64,000 nt of DNA from Hippophae tibetana (Eukaryota; Streptophyta; Magnoliopsida; Rosales; Elaeagnaceae), in the NCBI GenBank assembly GCA_037013495.1, contig CM072811.1, positions 17,490,659 through 17,554,658 of the forward strand. The letters are read 5' to 3'. A program made the position numbers and the translations under genes. This document shows, piece by piece, positions 36,125-45,879 of the stretch; position 1 is the first letter of the stretch; each line of letters opens with the position of its first letter. The notes below the pieces were generated by a model. That model saw only the letters and a list, made by a program, of their open reading frames with translations. It made no database searches and was not told the DNA's origin.

Positions 36125-36216
36125 ATGGTCGAGGCGAATATAGTACACTCACTGTTGGTGACATATGCTTCCATCCTCTCATTGCTCACTTTGTGCCCTC
36201 ATTTTGTTCTTCTACT
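36125..36216 (+). pseudogene. DWF5: Sterol delta-7 reductase (DWF5-like) exon 1, orphan
   Basis: DWF5 (7-dehydrocholesterol reductase) is an ER enzyme of plant sterol and brassinosteroid biosynthesis. The 30 codons include VHSLLVTYASILSLLTLCP and HFVLL, matching the conserved plant DWF5 N-terminus (VHSPxVTYASxLSLLxxCPPFVxLL). The exon ends in phase 2 at a GTAAG donor (36217), consistent with the family continuing L-W-Y-T-M-V-H. That second exon is not found downstream before or after the copia insertion, so I treat it as an orphan fragment or a gene whose first intron is very large. TATA and leader upstream look authentic. The start ATG is the first after the leader. Confidence 0.6.
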
Positions 36217-36930
36217 GTAAGCTTTAGAACTTAAATCTATTTCTCGATTTCTCTGTTTGGTGTCATTATTGAATTGGATTTTGTAAAGGAAGATTGTATT
36301 TAATGGGTGATGAGTTTTTGTTGTTTTCTATGTTCTTTGAGGAGACAGATCGTTTGGAATCCAAAATGATATTTTTGATTTTAATTTAATTATTTGTTTT
36401 GCAATCTTTCGTAAATTTAATAGTGTTTAAGGAAACATTTTCTTACTCATTTCAAGCTTCTAAACATTTTGGTTTTGCTTGTTTATACGATTTTGTTATG
36501 GAACAATAAAACACGATTCTTAAGAAATGTGATTCTATGTAAAGAGCATTAGTTAGTTTATCTTTGAATTGTTACCTCATCTTTTGTTTGAAAGAGGTGG
36601 TGTTACAATGATCTATCTATGGTGAATTGTCCTATCCCTTATCCAGTAAACTCAAAAAGTTCATTTGTTACGTCCGGTTAATATCCAATTTCCATGTGTG
36701 ATATCCTTTGGTCACATTATCAATTTCCATTCCACCTATTTCATGTTTAGAAAATTATAAATGTGAGTTGTTGGACTTATATTCTCAGTAATTATTTATG
36801 TATTATTAATTAGATTAAATTATTAAAAATCGTTAATAAAATCGTTCGATTATAATATTTTTAATAATTAAATAATCTAATTTAATTAATTTTTTTTACT
36901 TAAAATCATACTAAAGGAATATCTAACAGT
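36217..36930 (+). other. Intron-like sequence after DWF5-like exon
   Basis: T-rich sequence typical of plant introns, holding an imperfect inverted repeat at 36805-36890; no exon recognised. Confidence 0.4.
36805..36890. repeat. Imperfect AT-rich inverted repeat
   Basis: ATTAATTAGATTAAATTATT...(36805-36830) pairs with ...ATAATCTAATTTAATTAAT (36857-36890), with small gaps. Possibly a MITE remnant. Confidence 0.5.
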
Positions 36931-37248
36931 AAAATTCAGAACTTTTCCTTAATTTTTCAACTCCAAAACGTCTCTAAAAATCTTCAGAGCCCTTGTCTTT
37001 CTAAGCTCTACTCATTCTCATCCACACTACCCGTTCTCATCATTGCCGCTCTTCCCATTCTCATCGTTGTCGACTACCCATTATGGTATTTTCAATGTAC
37101 CCACTTGTTCTTTAATTTTTTTGACTCTCAAATTTCATTTGTTTCTTGGGTTTTATTTAAAAATATTTACAAGTTTCACCGATGAGTTTTTTTTCTTTCC
37201 TTTTTTCCTTGATTCAACTTCAACATTGAAAAGAAAATTTGAGGTAAG
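36930..37248 (+). other. Candidate 5' exon or leader ending at a splice donor
   Basis: A pyrimidine-rich stretch (CTACTCATTCTCATCC, CCATTCTCATCGTTGTC) is followed by T-rich DNA and ends GAAAATTTGAG/GTAAG, a consensus donor. The retroelement at 37249 sits exactly after GTAAG. Transcription is not proven by sequence. Confidence 0.25.
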
Positions 37249-37946
37249 TGTTGGGTTTTCCTCTTATTTGGAGGAACCCAAGTGAAGTCCATGTGGCTTA
37301 AAAGCCCATGGAGTAAGAAGGGCAATTGTGTCATTTCATTTCTTTAATTAATAAACCCATTTAGGGTTTGTTGTGGATAGAATTCTGCAGAGAAAAAAAG
37401 TGTACAGAAAAGGCAGCAGCTGCAGCAGAAAAACTGCTCTCAGTTTTTTCAGTTTTCCCTCTCCAGCCAGTCTTCATCAAATGCTCCGATCGAAGGCCGT
37501 TTGTGGTCCGATTAAGCTGAAATTTTGCGGACATGTTCAATCTGTGCGGTGGGATTTGGATTTGGCTCACCGGTTTGAGAAATTCTGAGCAGTGAACAGT
37601 GACTACGAATTTGGTTAGATTTCTCCATTTTCTTGAAATAATTGTTAGTTTCCAAGAAGTGTATTCTTGATGATGTTGTTGATTGCTTGCCTCTAGTTTT
37701 ACCTAGAGAGAATTGTTGTACAATTGTTTCTTGATAGTGAAAGTTTTGGAGAGGAGTGCCGTGGTTGTTTCCTTCCTATACCGGGAAGGTTTTTTCACGT
37801 AAATTGGTTGTGTTTATTTTGTGCATGTTTGATTTTGAGCTCTATTTATTTGTTTCCTAAAAGATTCACACAAAGAAGGAGAATAGGTTTAATTCCGCTG
37901 TTTAGAGCTTAATTAAGTTCGAATTGAAATTGTGATTCTCCTGACA
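37249..37946 (+). repeat. 5' LTR (698 bp)
   Basis: TGTTGGGTTTTCC...TCTCCTGACA. Lacks a 16-bp segment present in the 3' LTR near 42264-42279. Confidence 0.95.
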
Positions 37947-37949
37947 AAG

Positions 37950-37961
37950 TGGTATCAGAGC
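37950..37961 (+). other. Primer binding site (tRNA-iMet)
   Basis: TGGTATCAGAGC, an exact match to the initiator-Met PBS, 3 bp inside the LTR. Confidence 0.95.
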
Positions 37962-37996
37962 TGTGGTTATTATTGTTGAATTTCTTGTGTTGAATA

Positions 37997-40900
37997 ATGG
38001 AAGAAAATTTGAGTAGAATGATTACTTTGAATGGTTCTAATTATCACACTTGGAAAGGGAAAATGAAAGATCTCCTATATGTGAAACAATTTCATTTACC
38101 GGTGTTTGCCTCTGAAAAGCCAGAAAAATTGTCTGAAGAAGAATGGACTTTGTTACATCGACAAGTCTGTGGGTATATAAGACAGTGGGTAGATGATAAT
38201 GTTTTGAACAATATTAGTGGAGAAATACATGCACGGTCATTATGGAATAAACTTGAAGAGTTGTATGCTCGGAAAACAGGAAATAATAAAATGTTTCTTA
38301 TAAAGCAGTTGATGACTTTAAGGTACCAAGATGGAACTCCGTTGACAGATCACTTGAATACGTTCCAAGGAATAATCAATCAGTTAGCTGGAATGGGTAT
38401 CAAGTTTGATGATGAGATTCAGGGGTTGTGTTTATTGGGTACGTTGCCGGACTCTTGGGAAACATTTAGAATGTCATTAAGTAACTCAGCTCCAAATGGT
38501 GTAATCAATATGGATCTGGCTAAGAGTAGTGTTTTGAATGAAGAAATGAGAAAAAAGTCACATGGGTCTTCTCAGCAGTCAGAGATTTTGGTTACAGAAA
38601 GAAGAGGGAGGAGTAAAAGCAGAGGTTTCAAGAACAAAGAAAAAGGAAGAAGCCAATCCAACAAGTTTTCTAATATTGAGTGTCATCACTGTGGCATGAA
38701 AGGGCACATCAAGAAATATTGTAGACAGTTGAAGCGGGACAACAAGAAGAAAGACAAAGAACAAGATGGTGATGTTGGCAAGGAAAATGATCGAGTTGCC
38801 ACCGCTAGTTCAGAAGACTTTCTCGTTGTTTATAATGAAGATGTTGTCAATGTTGCATGTCACGAGGTCAGTTGGGTTATTGATAGTGGAGCCTCCATTC
38901 ATGCTACGTCTCGAGAGGACTTCTTTACATCCTATACAACAGGTGACTTTGGGACAGTGAAGTTGGGTAATGATGGCTTGGTTAAAGTCATTGGTATTGG
39001 AGATGTGTGTTTGGAGATGAATAATGGCATGAGGCTACTTCTTAGAGGGGTAAAACATATTCCTGAAATTCGTTTGAACTTGATCTCTGTAGGTAAACTT
39101 GATGATGAAGGATATTGCAATACCTTTAGTAATGGTCAATGGAAACTTACTAAAGGTGCTATGGTTGTTGCTCGTGGGAACAAGCATTCCAGTTTGTATA
39201 TGCTGCAGGCGAGACTCTTTAAAGGTGTTATTAATGCTGTGACGGATGAGCTCACATCAGAATTGTGGCATAAGAGACTTGCTCACATGAGTGAGAAAGG
39301 CTTGGCAGTATTGACTAAAAAGAATCTTCTTTCTGGAATGAATGATGTTTGTTTAAGAAGATGTACTCATTGTTTGGCAGGGAAGCAAAATAGAGTTTCT
39401 TTCAAAAGTTCCCCTCCTTCAAGAAAACAATACATACTTGATTTGGTACATTCAGATGTATGTGGTCCTATGAAGACAAAAACTTTGGGTGGTGCCAGTT
39501 ATTTTGTAACCTTCATAGATGATTGTTCAAGAAAGTTATGGGTGTACACTTTGAAGAGCAAAGATCAAGTATTAGATGTGTTTAAACAGTTTCAAGCCTT
39601 AGTTGAGAGACAAACTGGGAAGAAATTGCTGTGCATCAGAACAGATAATGGGGGAGAGTATTCAGGTCCTTTTGATGAGTATTGTAAGCATCAGGGAATT
39701 CGACATCAAAAGACACCTCCCAAGACTCCTCAGTTAAATGGGTTGGCTGAGAGAATGAACAGGACATTGGTTGAAAGAGTAAGATGTCTTCTTTCGCAGG
39801 CTCAGTTGCCAAGATATTTCTGGGGTGAGGCTTTGAATACAGTTGTACATGTTCTTAATCTCACACTATGTGTTCCTCTTCAGTGTGATGTACCAAACAG
39901 AGTTTGGACTGGCAAAGATGTTTCTTATGATCATCTTCGCGTTTTTGGTTGCAAGGCATTTGTGCATATACCAAGAGATGAGAGATCTAAGCTCGATGTG
40001 AAGACACGACAGTGTATCTTTGTTGGTTATGGTCTGGATGAATTTGGCTACAAATTTTATGATCCAGTTGAGAAGAAACTGGTAAGGAGTCGTGATGTTG
40101 TGTTTATAGAAGATCAAACTATACAAGATGTTGAGAAGATAGAAAAAGGAGTCCATCAGTATAGAGATGATTTGATTGACCTAGATCTGGTTCCTTTATC
40201 AGTACAGATGGAACAAAATATTCAAGATGACCAACATGGTTTAGATGATGCAGATATGCAAGCTGAAACAGATCACCAGACTACTGATCAGTTGTCAGAA
40301 CCAGAAATTCTACCCAGGAGGTCTACCAGAGACCGACGTCCTTCCACACGGTATGATACAAATGAGTATGTGCTATTGACAGATGAGGGAGAACCTCAAT
40401 GTTATGCAGAAGCGATGGAAGATGGAAACAGAGCACACTGGGTTGGTGCTATGGAAGATGAGATGCAGTCACTGTATGACAATCACACGTTTGAGCTGGT
40501 AAAGTTGCCTAAGGGTAAGAGAGCTTTGAAGAACAAGTGGGTCTACAGGGTGAAGCAAGAAGAACACAATTCACAACCACGATACAAAGCTAGACTGGTC
40601 GTCAAGGGATTCAGTCAGAGAAAAGGTATTGATTTTGATGATATTTTCTCTCCTGTTGTGAAGATGTCTTCCATACGTGTTGTTCTAGGTCTAGCAGCAA
40701 GCTTGGATTTAGAAATTGAGCAAATGGATGTGAAAACTGCCTTTCTTCATGGTGAGTTGGAGGAAGAGATTTATATGGAGCAGCCAGAGGGTTTTGAGGT
40801 TAAAGGAAAAGAGGATTACGTATGTCGGTTAAAGAAAAGCCTCTACGGGTTGAAGCAAGCACCTAGACAATGGTATAAGAAGTTTGAGTCAGTTATGGGG

Positions 40901-41422
40901 GAGCATGGTTACAAGAAGACTACTTCTGATCATTGTGTTTTTGTGCAGAAATTCTCTGATGATGATTTTATCATTTTATTGCTCTATGTTGATGACATGT
41001 TGATTGTTGGTAGAAATTCTTCAAGGATTGATAATTTGAAGAAGCAGTTGAGTAAGTCCTTTGCCATGAAGGACTTGGGGCTAGCAAAACAAATTCTTGG
41101 TATTCGAATTTGTCGAGACAAGAAAAGAAAGAAGTTGTACATGTCACAGGAACGGTACATCAACAAGGTACTTGAAAGATTTCATATGGATAAAGCTAAA
41201 GTGGTTTCTTCTCCTTTATCTAATCACTTTAAGTTGAGATCGAGTCAAGGCCCTTCAACAGATAAAGAGAAAGAAGATATGGAAAATGTTCCATATGCCT
41301 CAGCAGTAGGAAGCTTAATGTATGCAATGGTGTGTACGAGGCCAGACATAGCTCATACAGTTGGAGTTGTTAGTCGTTTTCTTTCGAATCCAGGAAGAGA
41401 GCATTGGGATGCAGTAAAGTGA
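37997..41422 (+). CDS. Copia gag-pol polyprotein, ends at premature TGA before RNase H
   Basis: 1141 codons. Gag (residues about 1-200; [17 protein letters not shown]) is followed by a zinc knuckle [14 protein letters not shown] (229-242), protease with D-S-G-A (Asp296), pre-integrase LWHKRLAHM (from 423), and an integrase core with Asp487, Asp550 and Glu585 (D-35-E spacing kept). RVT_2 reverse transcriptase starts at about 829, with YVDD (Asp999-Asp1000), and the frame ends ...EHWDAVK. The TGA at 41420-41422 replaces the Trp codon normal at this place and is followed in the same frame by RNase H (41426-41956). All catalytic residues before it are present. The start ATG lies 35 bp after the PBS. 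The product would be made in the cytoplasm and packaged in virus-like particles. Confidence 0.95.
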   Translation: MEENLSRMITLNGSNYHTWKGKMKDLLYVKQFHLPVFASEKPEKLSEEEWTLLHRQVCGYIRQWVDDNVLNNISGEIHARSLWNKLEELYARKTGNNKMFLIKQLMTLRYQDGTPLTDHLNTFQGIINQLAGMGIKFDDEIQGLCLLGTLPDSWETFRMSLSNSAPNGVINMDLAKSSVLNEEMRKKSHGSSQQSEILVTERRGRSKSRGFKNKEKGRSQSNKFSNIECHHCGMKGHIKKYCRQLKRDNKKKDKEQDGDVGKENDRVATASSEDFLVVYNEDVVNVACHEVSWVIDSGASIHATSREDFFTSYTTGDFGTVKLGNDGLVKVIGIGDVCLEMNNGMRLLLRGVKHIPEIRLNLISVGKLDDEGYCNTFSNGQWKLTKGAMVVARGNKHSSLYMLQARLFKGVINAVTDELTSELWHKRLAHMSEKGLAVLTKKNLLSGMNDVCLRRCTHCLAGKQNRVSFKSSPPSRKQYILDLVHSDVCGPMKTKTLGGASYFVTFIDDCSRKLWVYTLKSKDQVLDVFKQFQALVERQTGKKLLCIRTDNGGEYSGPFDEYCKHQGIRHQKTPPKTPQLNGLAERMNRTLVERVRCLLSQAQLPRYFWGEALNTVVHVLNLTLCVPLQCDVPNRVWTGKDVSYDHLRVFGCKAFVHIPRDERSKLDVKTRQCIFVGYGLDEFGYKFYDPVEKKLVRSRDVVFIEDQTIQDVEKIEKGVHQYRDDLIDLDLVPLSVQMEQNIQDDQHGLDDADMQAETDHQTTDQLSEPEILPRRSTRDRRPSTRYDTNEYVLLTDEGEPQCYAEAMEDGNRAHWVGAMEDEMQSLYDNHTFELVKLPKGKRALKNKWVYRVKQEEHNSQPRYKARLVVKGFSQRKGIDFDDIFSPVVKMSSIRVVLGLAASLDLEIEQMDVKTAFLHGELEEEIYMEQPEGFEVKGKEDYVCRLKKSLYGLKQAPRQWYKKFESVMGEHGYKKTTSDHCVFVQKFSDDDFIILLLYVDDMLIVGRNSSRIDNLKKQLSKSFAMKDLGLAKQILGIRICRDKKRKKLYMSQERYINKVLERFHMDKAKVVSSPLSNHFKLRSSQGPSTDKEKEDMENVPYASAVGSLMYAMVCTRPDIAHTVGVVSRFLSNPGREHWDAVK

Positions 41423-41425
41423 ATT

Positions 41426-41956
41426 ATGAGATATCTTCGAGGTACTTCCAAGTTAACACTTAGCTTTGGAAGTGGAAAACCAGTGTTAGTTGGATACACT
41501 GATTCAGATTTGGCAAGAGATGAAGATTCTCGTAAGTCTACTTCAGGTTATCTAATTACTTTCTCTGGTGGAGCAGTTTCTTGGCAGTCAAGATTGCAAA
41601 AGTGTGTTGCACTTTCTACAGCAGAGGCGGAGTTTATTGCAGCAACGGAAGCCTGTAAGGAGTTGTTGTGGATGAAACAGTTCTTGAGGGAACTTGGTTT
41701 CAAGCAGCAGAAATATGTGTTATTCTGCGATAATCAGAGTTCTATTCACCTAGCGAAAAACTCGTCATTTCACTCAAGATCAAAGCATATTGATGTGAGG
41801 TATCATTGGATAAGAGATACTCTTAACAATAAGTTGCTTGAACTTGAGAAAATACATACTGATGAGAATGGATCTGACATGCTGACAAAAGCAGTGTCAA
41901 GAGAAAAACTTGAAGTTTGTTGTTCAATTGCCGGGATGGTGAATCCCTCCATCTAA
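41426..41956 (+). pseudogene. Copia RNase H portion, cut off by upstream TGA
   Basis: In frame with 37997-41422 and separated only by TGA plus one codon. Shows MRYLRGTSKLTL, GYTDSDLARDEDSRKSTSGY, WQSRLQKCVALSTAEAEF, FCDNQSSIHLAKN and HIDVRYHWIRD, with the acidic RNase H residues (Asp in YTDSD, Glu in AEAEF, Asp in FCDNQS) intact, and ends at TAA 41954-41956. It can be made only by stop readthrough or from another copy; the ATG at 41426 is a chance Met. Confidence 0.93.
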
Positions 41957-41959
41957 TCG

Positions 41960-41972
41960 GAAAAAGGGGAGA
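41960..41972 (+). other. Polypurine tract
   Basis: GAAAAAGGGGAGA directly upstream of the 3' LTR, primer site for plus-strand DNA synthesis. Confidence 0.9.
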
Positions 41973-41974
41973 TT

Positions 41975-42688
41975 TGTTGGGTTTTCCTCTTATTTGGAGG
42001 AACCCAAGTGAAGCCCATGTGGCTTAAAAGCCCATGGAGTAAGAAGTGAAATTGTGTCATTTCATTTCTTTAATTAATAAACCCATTTAGGGTTTGTTGT
42101 GGGTAGAATTTTGCAGAGAAAAAAAGTGTGCAGAAAAGGCAGCAGCTGCAGCAGAAAAACTGCTCTCAGTTTTTTCAGTTTTCCCTCTCCAGTCAATCTT
42201 CATCAAGTGCTCCGATCGAAGGCCGTTTATGGTCCGATTAAGCTGAAATTTTGCGGACAGGTTCACGACTAAGACTCTTTAATATGTGCGGTGGGATTTG
42301 GATTTGGCTCACCGGTTTGAGAAATTCTGAGCAGTGAACAGTGACTACGAATTTGGTTAGATTTCTCCATTTTCTTGAAATAATTGTTAGTTTCCAAGAA
42401 GTGTATTCTTGATGATGTTGTTGATTGCTTGCCTCTAGTTTTACCTAGAGAGAATTGTTGTACAATTGTTTCTTGATAGTGAAAGTTTTGGAGAGGAGTG
42501 CCGTGGTTGTTTCCTTCCTATACCGGGAAGGTTTTTTCACGTAAATTGGTTGTGTTGATTTTGTGCATGTTTGATTTTGAGCTCTATTTATTTGTTTCCT
42601 AAAAGATTCACACAAAGAAGGAGAATAGGTTTAATTCCACTGTTTAGAGCTTAATTAAGTTCGAATTGAAATTGTGATTCTCCTGACA
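41975..42688 (+). repeat. 3' LTR (714 bp)
   Basis: TGTTGGGTTTTCC...TCTCCTGACA, followed by the duplication GTAAG (42689-42693). Confidence 0.95.
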
Positions 42689-42693
42689 GTAAG

Positions 42694-44180
42694 TTCAAGC
42701 CTTTTTGATTACTTTTTATGATATTTTCATTTTGTAAATTTCTGAAATGATCTTTGAGAAATTTGATTGTTTATCTCTGTCAAATGGTAGAAGTTAGAGA
42801 AGCATGGCTGTTAGTTTTCTTAGTATTCTTTCTCTTTGTGGAAAGCTTTTTTGCTACATGTGAAAAACTTGATTTTCTTTCTATTTTCTACCTTCAAAGA
42901 AGTGAAATAAAGAAGACTTATAAACGCTCAATTGAATACAATAAAGAATTTAATGAACACTGGATAAGTTCATGTTCTGTTAGAAAAAACCATAGAATGG
43001 GAAAAGATAAGTGTTAGAATGTATTTATTTATGAACTAATTTGTAAAAGAAAAGGACTACTTGTTACTTTTAATTAGGATCTGAAAATTCTAGATTAAGA
43101 AGACTAAAGTCTAGAGGCTTTCTTCTTCTACTACTCAAACATATAGGGAGAGAGAGTTTGAGTTTGAGTTTTAATTAGCTTCTCTATCTTTTAGCTATGG
43201 TCTTGTGGAGGTTCTGTTGTTTGGTCAGTAATAAGGCATATGTCTTTGTTTCTTTTGTGTTATATCTATTGAAATTTTCATTTTTTTTTTACATATCTAT
43301 TTAGTTTGGCTGTGAGATATATATTATCGGTTACCAACTACTTTCAAATTACTTAATCAAAATTCATTTACTTTTTCTTTCATTTGTTAAATCTTTAATG
43401 ATGTTATTTTTATTTAGATTTTCTCTATTCTCATCCTCAAATAAAATATCAAGACTCAAGAGAAAAAAAAAGGTTCTCTTTGAAATCTAATTATATTATT
43501 TTATATATTTTTAAAAATTATTTTCTATGCGTTTTTACCTAAGATAAAGACCATCTTTATATCTTGGGTATTTTTTTATTTTTTTTATTTTTATAATATT
43601 ACCTTTGCCGCTTGATATCTTTGATTAATACATTATTTTCCTTGGTTTGAACAATATTTTATCTTTTAAATTAATTGGGTCTAATAATTATGTTGGTAGG
43701 AACAGGGAGACTGTAAATTATATATGATATAATAATTATTTAAAAATTTGACTATAAGTTTTCATGTTGTTAGAACATTTAAATAAACACAGTGCTGTTT
43801 TGTGATTCTCACAACTGTATCTAATACTTTATTATCCAATAAGTATAGTTAATTTACATATCGAAGGGCGATACTTGATTACATAATATTATTGATTTAA
43901 AAAGCTTATTAAAAAAAGTTATAACTCTATTTAAAGTGCTAGATATTATGGATTTCAATTAGCTCATTTCTATGAAATTAAATTTAGGATAACAAATATT
44001 GAAAGTACCAAGTCACTAAACAATTCACTTAATAGTAACAACAATAATGATAAATGAATGGAAATTTAATAAGTTATGTCTCCACATTTATATGCACTTA
44101 ATATTACCGAGTTATAGCAAAACAATCTATAACTATACAATCACTTGTATATCAATTTGGAAAAAAATTACATAAGAAAT
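42694..44180. other. Intron-like or intergenic AT-rich DNA
   Basis: Continues the sequence interrupted by the copia element (TTCAAGCCTTTTTGATT...). A leader-like stretch at 43100-43200 (GGGAGAGAGAGTTTGAG...) hints at an LTR or UTR. The 87-codon frame at 42754 has no recognisable motif. No exon identified. Confidence 0.4.
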
Positions 44181-44194
44181 GGATAGAAGTTGAA

Positions 44195-45870
44195 TGAATT
44201 TGCATGATAAGAGTTCTAAAGACCACAAGGATGAAGCCTCATTGATTGAATTTGCAAAAAGGATCATATAGTTAGAGAATGGAACATAATGTGTTGCCAT
44301 GCTTGAAATGTGTTAAATGTTAATTTTCACAATCCCAATCATTCGATGTCATTTGAGATCACATGGAGTTGATAGATCATATAATTGATAGATTATATAA
44401 CCTTTAGACTTGTCATGGTGAAGAAGACACTCAAAACATTAATCATGGTTATATGTTTGGTGGGAAAATTGATTACGAGAATGAATATGTGGATGATAAT
44501 GATGACATTGATGAGATGATAAATGGTTCAGAGTAATAAAGATGATGAACTCTTATTTAAAGCATAAGAGGATAGATCAAAAGTTAAAAACAAATGTTCG
44601 AAGTAGCTCAAATTGAACTATTTTCTTGTTGTCACAAGATCTTCATTTTCAATTTCACATAAAACTAATGCATATAAAAGTGTTGAATAATTGGAGTAAT
44701 GAGTCTTTTGAAATATTGCTCCAATTACTACAAGATGTGTTACATGAAGACTCAAATTTTTCCACCTCTTATTATGAGGCAAAGAAAATGATACAAGAAA
44801 TGGGTCTTGGTTATGTTTTCATCCACGCTTGTAAATATGATTATGTTTTATTCTAGAAACAATACCAAGATGATGAAAAATGTCCCACTTGTGGTGATGC
44901 AAGATATAAGGAGTCTAAAACTAAGGAAAGTAAGACACCATAAAAGGTGTTACGCTACTTTCCTTTAAAGTCATGACTACAAAGGTTGTATTTGACATGC
45001 TATACAACAACTGAAATGAAATGGCATAAGAAAAATAAGACTAAATATTATTGAGGCATCCTATAGACTCTGAATTATGGAAGTCTTTCATTGATAAATA
45101 TCTATCATTTGTTGATAATCTTAGGAATGTAAGGTTAGGATTTGCTATTGATAAATTTAACTCATTTGGAAACATAATGTATATTTCACGTGGCTTATAC
45201 TTCTTATCCTTTATAATCTTCCACCTTAGAAAATAATGAAACAACCATACACAATAATGTCAATGTTGATTCGAAAACGTGTGGCACCTTGAAGAGATAT
45301 TTCCATGTATTTGCAACTATTGATCAAAGATTTAAAGAAATTATGATAAAATAAGATTTAACATATGATATTTCAACCAATATGATGTTTCAATTGTGTG
45401 TGGATGATAAACAATTTTCTTGCATATGGAAACATTTAAAGTTGGAGTATTAAAAGGAAGATGGCACGTCCAACATGCAATAAAAATGCATCTCACATTA
45501 GTTTCAGAGTAAAATAGGCTACATCAAACATCATCATTATTTACCTAGAAATCATGTAATGCATCGAGATTTGGATTTTGATGGAACTTGAGAAAATTGA
45601 GATCCATCAAAACCTTTATCAATAGAATATGTTCTTGAACAACTTAGTTGCTTTCGACATGATCCTTTTGGCAAGAACCCAATCATTGTTGGGTATAAAC
45701 GAAAGCGTCCATTTAAAAATCTTAATTGGACAAAAAGTAGCATATTTTTTTGAGTAGAAGAATTGGTCAAAATTAAAGTTAAGACACAATCTTGATGTAA
45801 TGCATAATAAAAAAACATATGTGAAGTTGTGTTGGGATATTGTTGAATATTTACAAGAAATCAAAGGTTA
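44195..45870 (+). pseudogene. CACTA (En/Spm) tnp2 transposase relic
   Basis: Plus-strand fragments in shifting frames match the tnp2/Transposase_21 order. A transposase-associated domain trace reads SLIEFAKRI and LPCLKCVKC (about 44240-44320). KVLNNWSNESFEILLQLLQD and YYEAKKMIQEMGLGYVF (44660-44820) are followed by CKYDYVLF, CPTCGDARYKESK (about 44880-44920), KVLRYFPLKS..LQRL (44945-44990), RNVRLGFAIDKFNSFGNIMY (45124-45183), and FEQLSCFRHDPFGKNPI (about 45630-45685) with LRHNLDVMH (45778-45804). Numerous stops make it non-functional. No TIRs found. It is in opposite orientation to, and independent of, the large CACTA element at 49606. Confidence 0.72.
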
Positions 45871-45879
45871 CTGATAAAG

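Larger units (their letters stand above)
37249..42688 (+). mobile_element. Ty1/copia retrotransposon (Tnt1/Tork-like), nearly intact
   Basis: 5440 bp with LTRs 37249-37946 and 41975-42688, a tRNA-iMet PBS, one gag-pol frame broken by a single TGA, and a PPT before the 3' LTR. The 5-bp duplication GTAAG (37244-37248 and 42689-42693) is perfect. I count 14 substitutions and one 16-bp indel between the LTRs (about 2%). This implies a recent insertion, on the order of a million years or less if a rate near 1.3e-8 per site per year applies (inference). Confidence 0.97.

Noticed and set aside
42754-43017. 87-codon plus-strand frame after the copia element
   Set aside because: No motif; sequence appears intron-like.
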